This document shows, piece after piece, positions 1-9,263 of a stretch of 64,000 nt of DNA. The stretch comes from Spirosoma sordidisoli (lineage in GTDB: Bacteria > Bacteroidota > Bacteroidia > Cytophagales > Spirosomataceae). The position numbers and the translations under genes were made by a program. The notes beneath the pieces are model-generated. The model saw only the letters and a program-made list of their open reading frames with translations. It searched no databases and was not told where the DNA came from. The stretch covers positions 930,001 to 994,000 of the forward strand of contig NZ_SBLB01000001.1 in the NCBI RefSeq assembly GCF_004138325.1, given 5' to 3'. Within the stretch, counting starts at the first letter, position 1. Each line of letters starts with the position of its first letter.

Positions 1-681
1 ACGCGGTACAACACCCTGCTGGCCGGTAACGCCACCACCGAAATTCAGGTGAACGAGACCAAATACAATTACGAAAACGCCGTTAACCAGGCCGAGCAGA
101 TCAAAAAACAGATCGCCGATGCCAACGTAAAATCGCCCATCGGGGGTCGTATTGTCCAGAAAGACATCGAACCCGGCGAGTACATCACGGTTGGTAAAGT
201 GCTGGGACGCGTGCTGGACGTAGCCCGGCTGAAAGTGCAGGTACCCGTTAACGAAAGCGACGTGTATCAGCTGCGCGAAGGGCAGGCCGTGAAAGTCTCG
301 GCCGATGTTTTTCCGGGCCGGACCTTCAACGGTCGTATTTCGTACATCGCTCCGCAGGGCACCGAAGAGCATAACTACCCGGTCGAGATTACCATCGACC
401 AGGCCGGCAGCCTGAAAGCCGGTACGTTCGTTAATGTTGACTTCTCGCAGAAATCGGCCCAGAAAGCCCTGCAGATTCCGCGGTCGGCCCTGGTCGAAAG
501 TATCAAGAACCCCTACGTCTACGTCATTGCCGGCAACAAAGCCGTTCGGCGCACCATCCAGGTAGGTCGCGACTTTGGCGACACGATCGAAGTACTCAGC
601 GGCCTCAACGCCGGCGAGCAGGTAGTTACGACGGGCCAGCTGAACCTCAGCGACGGCAAGCCGGTCCAAATCACCCAATAA
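1..681 (+). CDS. RND efflux periplasmic adaptor (HlyD/MFP family), 5'-truncated
   Basis: This is the C-terminal 226 codons of a membrane-fusion protein; the start lies before the window and the frame is open from base 1. The visible part begins in the coiled-coil hairpin. It then runs through the second half of the lipoyl (biotinyl-like) domain (SPIGGRIV, then EPGEY), the beta-barrel domain (VPVNESDVYQL onward) and the membrane-proximal domain. Such adaptors bridge the inner-membrane RND pump and an outer-membrane channel in the periplasm. The pump gene follows after 12 bases, so the two are surely co-transcribed. No TolC-like channel gene is visible; it may lie upstream. The substrate cannot be told from sequence. 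Confidence 0.93.
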   Translation, partial: TRYNTLLAGNATTEIQVNETKYNYENAVNQAEQIKKQIADANVKSPIGGRIVQKDIEPGEYITVGKVLGRVLDVARLKVQVPVNESDVYQLREGQAVKVSADVFPGRTFNGRISYIAPQGTEEHNYPVEITIDQAGSLKAGTFVNVDFSQKSAQKALQIPRSALVESIKNPYVYVIAGNKAVRRTIQVGRDFGDTIEVLSGLNAGEQVVTTGQLNLSDGKPVQITQ

Positions 682-693
682 CCAACAGCCCTC

Positions 694-3600
694 ATGTCTG
701 TATCTGAAATAGCGGTTAAACGGCCCCTGCTGGTAACGACCATCTTTACGGTCCTGATCCTGTTCGGCGCCCTCAGTTACCAGCAGCTTTCCTACAACCT
801 GCTGCCCAAGTTCGAAGCCAACGTCATCAGCGTGGTAACGACCTACCGGGGAGCCTCGGCCGACGAAGTAGAAACCAACGTAACCAAGCGGATTGAAGAA
901 GCCCTGTCGGCGCTGGAAGGCCTCGACCGGATGACCTCCACCTCGCAGGAAGGCGCGTCGAGCGTGGTTATCCAGCTCAAGAACGGGGTCAACACCACCC
1001 TGGCCCAGCAGGATGCCCAGCGCAAGATCGAGCAGATCATCAACCTCCTGCCCGACCAGGCCGACCGCCCCATCCTGAATAAATTCTCGACCGACGAGAT
1101 TCCCGTACTGCGGATGGGCGTTACGGCCGACATGTCGCCGACGGCCCTTTACGACCTGATCGACAACGACATCAAACCCCAGCTCTCGAACGTGGCCGGG
1201 GTGGGTCAGGTCAACGTCATCGGCGGTAACGAACGCGAAATCCAGGTCAACGTCAACACCGAAAAGCTGCGCGGCTACGGCCTCTCGATCGGTCAGGTAT
1301 CCCAGGCCATCAACGCAGCCAACGCCAGCTACCCGGCGGGTCAGCTCGAAACCCGGCAGTCGCAGTACTCGATCCGCTTCGACGCGTCGGTGCAGACCGT
1401 CAAACGCCTGCGCGACCTGATCATAGCCCAGCGTAACGACGGCAGCCAGGTGCTGCTGAAAGACGTAGCCGAAGTCGTTGACGCCACGACCAAACCGACG
1501 GCCATCAACCACATCAACGCCCGGCCTTCGATTGGTTTGCAGATCCAGAAGCAGTCAGACGCCAACGCCGTATCGGTGAGCCAGCAGGCGCAGGTCAAAA
1601 TAGCGCAGCTGGAAAAGCAGTACAGCAAAGTAGGGCTCAAGTTCAATATCGCGTCGGACCAGTCGATCTACACCCTGGCGTCGGCCCACGCAGTTGTTGA
1701 GGATATGGGCCTGGCGGTGCTGATCGTATCGCTGGTGATGCTGCTGTTCCTGCACAGTTTCCGCTCGGCACTGTTCGTGCTGGTGGCGCTGCCGTCGTCC
1801 ATGATCCCGACCTTTGCGCTGATGTATATCATGGGTTTCTCGCTGAACCTCATGACGCTGATGGCCCTCTCGCTGGTTGTCGGTATCCTGGTCGATGACT
1901 CGATCGTGGTGCTGGAGAATATCAACCGCCACCTCGAAATGGGGAAAGACAAACGGCAGGCGGCCCTCGACGGCCGGAGCGAGATCGGCTTCACGGCACT
2001 GGCCATTACCCTGGTCGACGTGGTGGTATTTGTACCGCTGGCCATGACCGGTGGCCTGATCGGCAACATCCTGCGTGAGTTTGCGCTGGTGGTCGTGTTC
2101 TCTACCCTGATGAGTTTACTGGTATCGTTCACCCTGACGCCCCTGCTGGCGTCGCGCTTTGGTAAAATCGAGGTGCTGAACCCCAAATCCCTGTGGGGTA
2201 GCCTCAACCTGGGCTTCGAGCGCTTCCTCGACCGGCTCACCAACGCCTACGGCCGTATTCTGGTATGGGTACTGGGTCATAAACGGTACGTCTTCCTGGG
2301 CGTCATCGCGCTGCTGGTCGGCTCGATTGCGCTGGTACCAGCCGGTTTCATTGGCGGTGCGTTCATGCCCCAGAGCGACCAGGCCGAAATGAGCGTACAG
2401 GTCGAACTGACGCCAACGGCCTCGATCTACCAGACCAACGCCGTTGCGCAGCGGGCCGAGCAGATCATCATGAAGCATCCCGAAGTGACCAACGTGTTCA
2501 CCAACGTGGGCTACAGCAGCAACGGCCTGGCCACGGCCTCCAACAGCAACCTCGCCGACATCAACGTGAAGCTGGTCGACAAGAAACAGCGGACGCTCTC
2601 GACCGAAGCCTTCGGGCAGATGCTGAAGCAGGAAGTCGGGCAGATTCCGGGCGTTAAAGTGACGGTCAGCCCGGTCGGTATCGTAGGAGCCTCGCAGGCG
2701 CCGATCATGATTGCCGTCAAAGGCACCAACCTGGCCAACATCCGCAAGGCAGCCGAAATTGTTAAACAGGTCACCACCTCGGTACCCGGTACGCAGGACG
2801 TGAAATATTCGGTGAAAGATCCGAAACCTGAAGTGACGGTCAACCTGAACCGCGAGCGCATGGCCCAGTTGGGTATCAACGCATCGGACGTAGGTATCGC
2901 CCTGCAGAATGCCTTCCGGGGTAACGATCAGTCGAAGTTCAAGCAGAACGGCAACGAGTACGACATCCTGGTCAGCCTCGATCAGTTTGACCGGACCCAG
3001 GCGCAGGACGTAAGCCGGCTGACGTTTGTCAACAACCAAGGCAAAACCTTCGAGCTGTCGCAGTTTGCCACCGTTCAGGAGCAGGTTGGCGAAAGCGTGC
3101 TGGAGCGCATCGACCGGCTCTCGTCCATCACCATCAACGCCCAGGTAGTGGGCCGTCCGGTGGGTACGGTGGGTGCCGACATTCAGGCCAAAATGGCGCA
3201 GCAGACGCTACCCGAAGGGGTCAGTATCCAGTACCTGGGGCAGCTGCAGCAGCAGTCCGACGCCTTCGGCAGCCTGGGTCTGGCGCTGATGATCGCCATT
3301 CTGCTGGTGTACTTCATCATGGTAGCCCTGTACGAGAGCGTTGTGTACCCGTTTGTGGTTCTTTTCTCGATACCGGTGGCACTGGTCGGTGCCCTGCTGG
3401 CGCTGGCGCTGACCATGGAAAGCCTGACGGTATTCTCGATTGTGGGGATGATCATGCTGCTCGGTCTGGTGGCCAAGAACGCCATCCTGATCGTTGACTT
3501 TGCCAATCAGCTGAAAGCCGAAGGGCACGACGTCATCGACGCCCTGATCGAAGCGGGCAAAGAGCGGCTGCGCCCGATCCTGATGACAACCCTGGCCATG

Positions 3601-3825
3601 ATCCTGGGTATGCTGCCCATTGCGCTGGCCAGCGGTGCCGGTGCCGAAACCAAGAATGGTATGGCCTGGGTCATCATCGGGGGGCTAACCTCGTCGCTGA
3701 TCCTGACGCTGCTCGTGGTACCGTCGATGTACCTGGTCGTTGACCGGATCCTTGCCCGGTTCACGAAGAAGAAAGTCATCCCGAAAAAACCCCAGGAGCT
3801 GGAAGTCGCCAAAGCCATGGAGTAA
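694..3825 (+). CDS. RND efflux pump inner-membrane permease (AcrB/HAE1-like)
   Basis: The product is 1043 aa, the usual length for a hydrophobe/amphiphile efflux RND permease. It has the typical layout of one N-terminal TM helix, a large periplasmic loop, a TM block, a second periplasmic loop and a final TM block. The proton-relay aspartates are present in the TM4 motif GILVDDSIVVLEN, and the matching lysine in VAKNAILIVDFA. The protein uses the proton gradient to expel lipophilic compounds through a tripartite complex with the upstream adaptor. A perfect hairpin terminator follows 5 bases after the stop. A TetR gene lies convergently just beyond and may control this operon, but that is inference. 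Confidence 0.96.
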   Translation: MSVSEIAVKRPLLVTTIFTVLILFGALSYQQLSYNLLPKFEANVISVVTTYRGASADEVETNVTKRIEEALSALEGLDRMTSTSQEGASSVVIQLKNGVNTTLAQQDAQRKIEQIINLLPDQADRPILNKFSTDEIPVLRMGVTADMSPTALYDLIDNDIKPQLSNVAGVGQVNVIGGNEREIQVNVNTEKLRGYGLSIGQVSQAINAANASYPAGQLETRQSQYSIRFDASVQTVKRLRDLIIAQRNDGSQVLLKDVAEVVDATTKPTAINHINARPSIGLQIQKQSDANAVSVSQQAQVKIAQLEKQYSKVGLKFNIASDQSIYTLASAHAVVEDMGLAVLIVSLVMLLFLHSFRSALFVLVALPSSMIPTFALMYIMGFSLNLMTLMALSLVVGILVDDSIVVLENINRHLEMGKDKRQAALDGRSEIGFTALAITLVDVVVFVPLAMTGGLIGNILREFALVVVFSTLMSLLVSFTLTPLLASRFGKIEVLNPKSLWGSLNLGFERFLDRLTNAYGRILVWVLGHKRYVFLGVIALLVGSIALVPAGFIGGAFMPQSDQAEMSVQVELTPTASIYQTNAVAQRAEQIIMKHPEVTNVFTNVGYSSNGLATASNSNLADINVKLVDKKQRTLSTEAFGQMLKQEVGQIPGVKVTVSPVGIVGASQAPIMIAVKGTNLANIRKAAEIVKQVTTSVPGTQDVKYSVKDPKPEVTVNLNRERMAQLGINASDVGIALQNAFRGNDQSKFKQNGNEYDILVSLDQFDRTQAQDVSRLTFVNNQGKTFELSQFATVQEQVGESVLERIDRLSSITINAQVVGRPVGTVGADIQAKMAQQTLPEGVSIQYLGQLQQQSDAFGSLGLALMIAILLVYFIMVALYESVVYPFVVLFSIPVALVGALLALALTMESLTVFSIVGMIMLLGLVAKNAILIVDFANQLKAEGHDVIDALIEAGKERLRPILMTTLAMILGMLPIALASGAGAETKNGMAWVIIGGLTSSLILTLLVVPSMYLVVDRILARFTKKKVIPKKPQELEVAKAME

Positions 3826-3830
3826 TCGAC

Positions 3831-3860
3831 CAGAAGGCCTGCCGAGCGGCAGGCCTTCTG
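3831..3860. terminator. Perfect bidirectional hairpin terminator between the RND pump and TetR genes
   Basis: A 13-bp perfect stem (CAGAAGGCCTGCC and its complement) closes a 4-base loop (GAGC). It lies 5 bases after the pump stop and 3 bases before the TetR stop on the other strand. The T tract is short on both sides, so strength is uncertain. Confidence 0.7.
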
Positions 3861-3863
3861 TAT

Positions 3864-4427
3864 TTACAGCCGGTGCTGTTCGTACAGGGCCAACCCGGCC
3901 TGGGTCAGCAGCCCCCGCACGAAGTGGTGCTTGATGGCCAGTTCAGCGCCGGCATGGGGTACGTCCCACTGACTCTGTTCGAGCCACAGCCAGGCCATGG
4001 TCGTCTCGTCGAGGTCGGTGCGGTACAGCCCCTGCCCGACCCCCGCCCGCAGGTTGGCCAGCAGAATGGTGTTGATGTATTCGGTTCGGAATGTCTGAAA
4101 GTAGGTCCAGATGGTCGGGTAATGCCGCTCGATATCGCGCAGCAGGTTCGGGTTGACGGTCTGTTTGTAGTGAATAAGCCGATCCCAGATCAGCAGCGCA
4201 CTCGTCATCGGGTCGGTTGCCTGGGTATGAATGGCACTGGCTTCGTGCAGGCTCTCATTCAGCTGGCTTTCCAGTATCTGCCGGACGAGGTCTTCCTTGC
4301 TGCTGAAATACTGATACACCGTTTTTTTCGAGATGCCCAACTGCTGGGCTATGTCCTCCAGCCGGATGGATTTCACCCCGAACTGGTTGAACAGCTGCCG
4401 GGTCTCGGTAATGATTCGCTCTTTCAT
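3864..4427 (-). CDS. TetR/AcrR-family transcriptional regulator
   Basis: The product is 187 aa. Its N-terminal helix-turn-helix is typical of TetR: VKSIRLEDIAQQLGISKKTVYQYFSSKEDLV at residues ~18-48 (helices separated by the GISKKT turn). The remaining ~140 residues are the variable all-helical ligand-binding and dimerisation domain. Proteins of this family usually repress efflux genes and release DNA on binding a drug-like ligand. The gene converges on the RND pump operon with only a terminator between them, so control of that pump is plausible but not shown. The ATG start begins directly at the usual TetR N-terminus (MKERIITETRQLF), which supports the choice. Confidence 0.93.
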   Translation of the reverse strand: MKERIITETRQLFNQFGVKSIRLEDIAQQLGISKKTVYQYFSSKEDLVRQILESQLNESLHEASAIHTQATDPMTSALLIWDRLIHYKQTVNPNLLRDIERHYPTIWTYFQTFRTEYINTILLANLRAGVGQGLYRTDLDETTMAWLWLEQSQWDVPHAGAELAIKHHFVRGLLTQAGLALYEQHRL

Positions 4428-4533
4428 GTTCCATAAACCCCCGCAACGGCCGAGAGTTATGTACCACCGGCCCCTGCGAGGTTGTTTGGGGAAGAGTTGA
4501 TGTGAATTCCACTAGCCCGAATCGCTACCGTTT

Positions 4534-4602
4534 CACCCCCCAGCCCCCTAAAGGGGGAGTTAACCCCGCCGTTTTTCTCCCCCTTTAGGGGGCTGGGGGG
4601 TG
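4534..4602. repeat. Intergenic palindromic repeat, 26-bp perfect arms
   Basis: The left arm 4534-4559 and the right arm 4577-4602 are exact reverse complements separated by 17 bases. Each arm also contains its own mini-palindrome (CCCCCTAAAGGGGG). The unit lies between the TetR promoter region and the 3' end of the WYL gene. Its form resembles the dispersed CCCCTAAAGGGG-type intergenic elements that occur in many copies in Cytophagales genomes; only one copy was seen in this window. It could act as a terminator for the WYL gene. Confidence 0.75.
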
Positions 4603-4667
4603 TTCAGGCAGCCCTTTGAGCCGACTAAAGTCAGCAGATATCTTCCCCAAACAAGCTCTGAAGGGGA

Positions 4668-5663
4668 TCAATCGGCGTATTGCTGCAACGATTCCTGGAG
4701 GTAGGTTTTCAGCTGCGCCACCAGATGAGGGGGCGAAAGAACCTTCACCGCCGGGCCCAGCCGCGCCAGTTCATACACCAGTTCTTTGTTGATAATCATC
4801 CGCAACCGGATGCGGCACTCAAGCTCGGTATCGCACAACACATCGTCTTCTGCAAACGGGAAAAAGGGCTGCGCCCGGAAGTAGCGCCCCTGCTGCGGAC
4901 TGAACGACAGCACCACTGCTTCCGGCTCCTGGTCTTCGTATACCGCCACCCCCAGCGAATGCCGAAAATAACTGTCGGCATCAAAATCGGGGATAACAAC
5001 GTGCGGAGCGGTTTGATCTACGGCCAGACTGCCCGGCACGATCCGATCCAGGCCGAATACCCGCAGCAACCCATAGTCGACCTGGTAGCCAATCAGGTAC
5101 CAGCGGTTCCGGTGTTCTTTGATCAGGTACGGAAAAACCCGGTGGGTACTGGGTGTGGGCGCGTCGAACTTTTGATGGCTGAACGTCACGACCGTTTCGT
5201 CGCGAATTGCCTGTAAGAGAAAAGCTACATACTCACTCCCCCGACTGTACGGCACCGACTCGAAATGCAGGTAGTGCCGGTAATCGGCCGATCCCGAAAA
5301 CCGGAACCGTACCGCCTTCTCCAGCTTGTCGACCAGGCCTTCCAGGTCGCGAAACATAGCCAGTTCCTTAAACTGATTCAGCGTAGCCACCGCCGTTTCG
5401 AGCGCGGCCAGTTCCTCATGGCTGAACGGCAGCTGAATAGCCATATCGAACGGTGTCTGGTAGCAGTAGCCCCCCTCGCTGCGCCGATAAACGATGGGGG
5501 CGTCGTACTCGTCGCGCATGAATTGCAGGTCTTCTTTCAGGGTGCGCTCCGAGACCCCACACAGCCGCATCAGCTCCTCCTTGGATACCGGCCGTCCACC
5601 CCAGCGGTTGAGCCGACCATTGATTTTCTGAAGTCGGTCAAGGCGATTTTTAACAATAGGCAT
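4668..5663 (-). CDS. WYL-domain transcriptional regulator (YafY-like), divergent from the cas operon
   Basis: The product is 331 aa. It starts with an HTH segment (residues ~1-70; EELMRLCGVSERTLKEDLQFM) of the DeoR/YafY type and continues with a WYL domain (residues ~140-210, with NRWYLIGYQ and RVFGLDRI). The C-terminal WCX-like part is residues ~240-325. WYL domains sense nucleic acids or nucleotides and are repeatedly found next to CRISPR-Cas and other defence loci as repressors or activators. The gene is transcribed away from cas6, with 177 bases between the two starts, so this spacer probably holds both promoters and the operator. Control of the cas genes is inference from position. Confidence 0.9.
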   Translation of the reverse strand: MPIVKNRLDRLQKINGRLNRWGGRPVSKEELMRLCGVSERTLKEDLQFMRDEYDAPIVYRRSEGGYCYQTPFDMAIQLPFSHEELAALETAVATLNQFKELAMFRDLEGLVDKLEKAVRFRFSGSADYRHYLHFESVPYSRGSEYVAFLLQAIRDETVVTFSHQKFDAPTPSTHRVFPYLIKEHRNRWYLIGYQVDYGLLRVFGLDRIVPGSLAVDQTAPHVVIPDFDADSYFRHSLGVAVYEDQEPEAVVLSFSPQQGRYFRAQPFFPFAEDDVLCDTELECRIRLRMIINKELVYELARLGPAVKVLSPPHLVAQLKTYLQESLQQYAD

Positions 5664-5840
5664 AAAAAAAACAGTTTCGTGCAGATAGATTGCCCGATGC
5701 TACGAGACCTTTGAACCGCTTACTAACATGACCTTGTAACTGGTAAAGCAAAGGCATAACATTACAGACATGTAAATCTAATCATCGATGCTGGTTCGGG
5801 ATAACCGTTTACTCACTCGATGCGATTTCTATCCACCATC

Positions 5841-6659
5841 ATGCAGTTTCGACTTACCCTTCGCCCCACCCAGCGCCAGACGCTGGTTCCGTTTAACTAC
5901 GCGTATCGGCTAAGTGCGTTCATCTATACCGTGCTGGCCGAAGCCGATCAGCAGTACGCCCATTTTCTGCACGAGCAGGGGTACGTGTATTCGACTACCC
6001 GACGCTTCAAGCTGTTCACCTTCTCGGACCTGATCATGCCGAATGTTCGGGTCGATACGCGGGCGGGCGGCATGTGGGTCAACTCATCCCATATAGAGTG
6101 GATCGTTAGTTTTTACATCGACAAAGCCGCTCAGGATTTTATCATGGGTCTGTTTCAGGACCAGCGCTGTGTGATTGCCACGCCGAAGCACCGAACGGAG
6201 TTTATCATTGAACGGGTAGAAGCCGTACCGGTGGAGATAACAAGCGATACGGTTCGGTTACGAACGCTCTCGCCAGTAGTAATTGCGGAGAAAGACGAGC
6301 GGGGTATGGATCAGTATCTGCACCCGGCCGACGAGCAGTTTGGTCCCCTGCTGGTCTCGAACCTGCTGGCAAAGTTCGCCAGCGTACAAACAACCTTACT
6401 GGCCGGCGACATGACGGATTACGACCCCGAACCGGCTTCGCTCACTTACCGGCTGTTGCCCAATCCGGGGCGGCAAGCGGCCCAGCCCAAATCGAGATTA
6501 GTAACGATTAAAGAAGGCGCTCGGGAAGAAACCAAAGTACGCGGCTACTACGGCTTCTCATTCGAGTTGAACGGTCCCAAAGAGTTGCTTGAAATGGCCG
6601 TTCTGGGCGGTGTAGGGCGATATAACGCGGAAGGGTTTGGAGCAGTAGGGGTACAATAA
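5841..6659 (+). CDS. cas6: CRISPR-associated endoribonuclease Cas6 (type I-B)
   Basis: The product is 272 aa from ATG 5841; an in-frame ATG at 5820 would add seven residues. The downstream start is preferred because Cas6 proteins usually begin with the first beta strand (here MQFRLTLRP). The C-terminus carries the glycine-rich RNA-binding loop of the family (LGGVGRYNAEGFGAVGV). The protein has the double-ferredoxin RAMP length. Cas6 cuts the repeat of pre-crRNA and leaves an 8-nt 5' handle, which here should end in ATTGAAAT. The catalytic histidine cannot be fixed by eye; candidates lie in the first 60 residues. It is the first gene of the cas cluster and is followed by a 100-base gap. Its DNA is GC-rich, unlike the next four genes. 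Confidence 0.92.
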   Translation: MQFRLTLRPTQRQTLVPFNYAYRLSAFIYTVLAEADQQYAHFLHEQGYVYSTTRRFKLFTFSDLIMPNVRVDTRAGGMWVNSSHIEWIVSFYIDKAAQDFIMGLFQDQRCVIATPKHRTEFIIERVEAVPVEITSDTVRLRTLSPVVIAEKDERGMDQYLHPADEQFGPLLVSNLLAKFASVQTTLLAGDMTDYDPEPASLTYRLLPNPGRQAAQPKSRLVTIKEGAREETKVRGYYGFSFELNGPKELLEMAVLGGVGRYNAEGFGAVGVQ

Positions 6660-6759
6660 ATAAGCAGCCCCCTTCAAAACCGTGCTAATGCAACCCCCAA
6701 CTTGATCTGAGTTTTAGTATTTGAAAACGCCTGCTTAATTAAAAAAAATACGAAAGTTT

Positions 6760-8187
6760 ATGAATCAAGGTATTGTCTCAAAAGATTACTTAATATCTCC
6801 TACTGGCGACCCCTTCGCTGACGTGGGCGGGTATGTGATTGAAACGCTTTGGGAAGATCCTAAGCTGAAAGACAAGGATATTCTGGGATTGATTGAGTAT
6901 GTAGCCAATATCTACATCAATCAATGGAATGCCAATCTTCATGCCTTCTTTCTTAACTCAAAAATTACACAACCTGCTTTCGATAGTAAGCGCAAACTGG
7001 CCGAAACGCTGGCTTATTACAGAAGCATAATCAACGAAACGGCTCCGTCTCAGGTTGGTTACTGTCGCATCTCTGGCCGAAAAACAAACTTGTTTGCCGC
7101 TGGGCGGGATAACCATATCCTTTCGGGTTCAAGTACGTTTATAAACTTCCATCACGGATTTGAGAGTGGGCTATACTTGTCTAAAGAGATCATCATTCGG
7201 TTCTTTTTTGTACCGCTGGGCGTCACGCAGTTGGGCGACAAAATCGGGCTTATCAGCAGTAATAACAGCGTTGTTGCAAAATACTACGTACAGCAGTTGT
7301 TGAACGGTACCGATGGACATTTAACGGCTATCGGACGTGGGCTAGCCAGCGGGGTTGCTCGTTCTGAGTACGGCATCGTAGCTAATGCCCTCTTTTCCTT
7401 TGCTGATTCCTGCGTTAAAAATATTAGGCCAGCCGTGTTTACACGGCTTGATGAGAATGTCGTAGAGATTCGCGATACCACGTTGAGCTTGTATCACTTC
7501 ACCAACTTTGGCGCAAAACCAGAGGTGGTCATGTATCAGCTCCCAGCTACAATATTCGGCTTCTACGCGCTTTGTCAAACGGTAGTTTACGCTGAACAAT
7601 GGCGTCCGTTTGTAGCCGCTCATTATCGCAATTCGAAATATAAGGATGCAAGGTATAATCAAGACTCAAACACGTGGGTATCTACCAAAGAAGAGCTGGC
7701 TTACGATTCGTTCAGCACGTGGCGCAATGTCATTTTAGAGCGCTTGCTAAACGGTGGAACCTTGATTCCTTATTTCAAAGAGTGGATTCGCAAACACAAG
7801 TTTCCCTTTCAGATCGTTGAGAACTACCTTTTTTATGTAATGAATATGGATAAACGAACCCTGCAAAAAATTAAAGATGTCGCGGGCTTTATCGTCAGCC
7901 GCGACGAGGATAGTATCAAAAAAGCCATCCTCCGACTCAACCGAGCGAAGTACGTTCAGGAAGTAAGACAGTATCTGCTGAAACTGATTGACGACAACTA
8001 CAAGGCTAATCCTGTCACACCTTTAATTCGGCTGGACGACGTGGAATACTTGTTTCCCGAAACCGTTAGCTGGCGAGAAATCAGAGACTTACTGCTGATT
8101 GCGATTTACGAGAAACTTCATGATAACCACATGATTGTGCCAACAGAAATAGAAGAACAAGAATTAGAAACCTCTGAAAACGACTAA
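6760..8187 (+). CDS. cas8b1: Type I-B Cascade large subunit Cas8b1 (Cst1 family)
   Basis: The product is 475 aa. I recognise the Cst1/Cas8b1 pattern: a start of the type KDYLISPTGDPFADVGGYVI, the segment GYCRISGRKTNLFAAGRDNHILSGSS near residue 110 (given here as two shorter runs, GYCRISGRK and LSGSSTFINF), and a helical C-terminus. This subunit recognises the PAM, contacts the 5' handle of crRNA and helps recruit Cas3. The ORF ends 2 bases before cas7, so translation is likely coupled. The stretch before it (6660-6759) is A-rich near the start codon and could hold an internal promoter. Base composition is AT-rich; I counted 24 G/C in 60 bases at 7141-7200. Confidence 0.92.
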   Translation: MNQGIVSKDYLISPTGDPFADVGGYVIETLWEDPKLKDKDILGLIEYVANIYINQWNANLHAFFLNSKITQPAFDSKRKLAETLAYYRSIINETAPSQVGYCRISGRKTNLFAAGRDNHILSGSSTFINFHHGFESGLYLSKEIIIRFFFVPLGVTQLGDKIGLISSNNSVVAKYYVQQLLNGTDGHLTAIGRGLASGVARSEYGIVANALFSFADSCVKNIRPAVFTRLDENVVEIRDTTLSLYHFTNFGAKPEVVMYQLPATIFGFYALCQTVVYAEQWRPFVAAHYRNSKYKDARYNQDSNTWVSTKEELAYDSFSTWRNVILERLLNGGTLIPYFKEWIRKHKFPFQIVENYLFYVMNMDKRTLQKIKDVAGFIVSRDEDSIKKAILRLNRAKYVQEVRQYLLKLIDDNYKANPVTPLIRLDDVEYLFPETVSWREIRDLLLIAIYEKLHDNHMIVPTEIEEQELETSEND

Positions 8188-8189
8188 TC

Positions 8190-9263
8190 ATGAATTTGAA
8201 AACCCAAGGCTTTGTCCTACTGGACGTTGACGTTGTCGCGCTGAACAACGCTGGAAAAAGTAGCAGTAGCAATTTTGAAAATGCCGTAGCTACAAAAAAG
8301 ATAACGAAGAATGGTCGTACGCATACGTACGTATCGGGGCAGGCCTGGCGGTATTGGTGGCGTGAAGCCTTGCAACGTAACGTAGGCTGGTCGTTGTCCC
8401 CAATTACTCGTGATAACAAAATCGCTTTCACCGAAGCCAATCCTTTTCTGTATCCTGACGACGACGTTTTTGGGTATATGAAAGCCGTCAAGGAAGAAGT
8501 AATTGATGAAAAGGGAAAAGCTAAGAAAGTTGATGCTACAGTGACGCGCGTTTCTCCGCTGAAAAACTCGGCGATTGTTTCAGTTGGCTCGGCACGGACG
8601 GTCGAAAACTGGTCGAGTATGGCCCGTCAGGATGGCGATTCTGTACCTTATAGCAAGGAAGAGTACAGCGCTATTATGAAGGGTATGTTTTCGCTTGACT
8701 TGGCTCAGCTTGGCACGTTTGCCAGTTATAATAAAACAGGTTTCAAGAATATTACGCAAAAGCTGCGGACCGAAGCACTTAATCAGGGGGCAGTGGAGAT
8801 TGACGATCCATACGTCAAAGACGGTAAGGGTAATCCGCAAAAGCTGGTTCAGCTAGCCAAAGACGTTCGTTTGGAGCGGGCGAAGGGGACGATTCAGGCG
8901 CTGAAAACCATTTCGGGCGGAGCCATGCAAACGAACAACATGGGTGACGTAACACCAAAGTTCATTGTGCTGGCAACAACGAGCAGCGGTAATCATCCTT
9001 TCTCGCATATTGTTGCGAGCGAAGGTATGAATCATGACCGAGTTGTGCTGAATTTGGAGGGACTGAAGGAGGTGCTGAGAGATTACAACGAGCAGTTTAT
9101 TGGTACAGTCTTTATTGGCAAGCGCAGTGGTTTTTTGAATGAGTATAACGATTCTCTGAAAGAACTGCTGTCGCTTGGCGAAGGCTACCCAACCGTTCAG
9201 ATTGGAACAATCAATGAAACGATTGATGCGTATTGCAATCAACTCGAAAACCAGCTATCCTGA
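8190..9263 (+). CDS. cas7: Type I-B Cascade backbone subunit Cas7 (Cst2/DevR family)
   Basis: The product is 357 aa, the normal size for Cst2/DevR Cas7. The N-terminus (GFVLLDVDVVALNNAG, then a lysine-rich loop KITKNGRTHTYVSGQAWRYW) is the RRM-like core that binds crRNA. Several copies coat the crRNA spacer in Cascade and flip every sixth base of the target. The gene starts 2 bases after cas8b1, and its TGA overlaps the ATG of cas5 by one base (TGATG at 9261-9265). It belongs to the AT-richer effector block. Confidence 0.93.
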   Translation: MNLKTQGFVLLDVDVVALNNAGKSSSSNFENAVATKKITKNGRTHTYVSGQAWRYWWREALQRNVGWSLSPITRDNKIAFTEANPFLYPDDDVFGYMKAVKEEVIDEKGKAKKVDATVTRVSPLKNSAIVSVGSARTVENWSSMARQDGDSVPYSKEEYSAIMKGMFSLDLAQLGTFASYNKTGFKNITQKLRTEALNQGAVEIDDPYVKDGKGNPQKLVQLAKDVRLERAKGTIQALKTISGGAMQTNNMGDVTPKFIVLATTSSGNHPFSHIVASEGMNHDRVVLNLEGLKEVLRDYNEQFIGTVFIGKRSGFLNEYNDSLKELLSLGEGYPTVQIGTINETIDAYCNQLENQLS

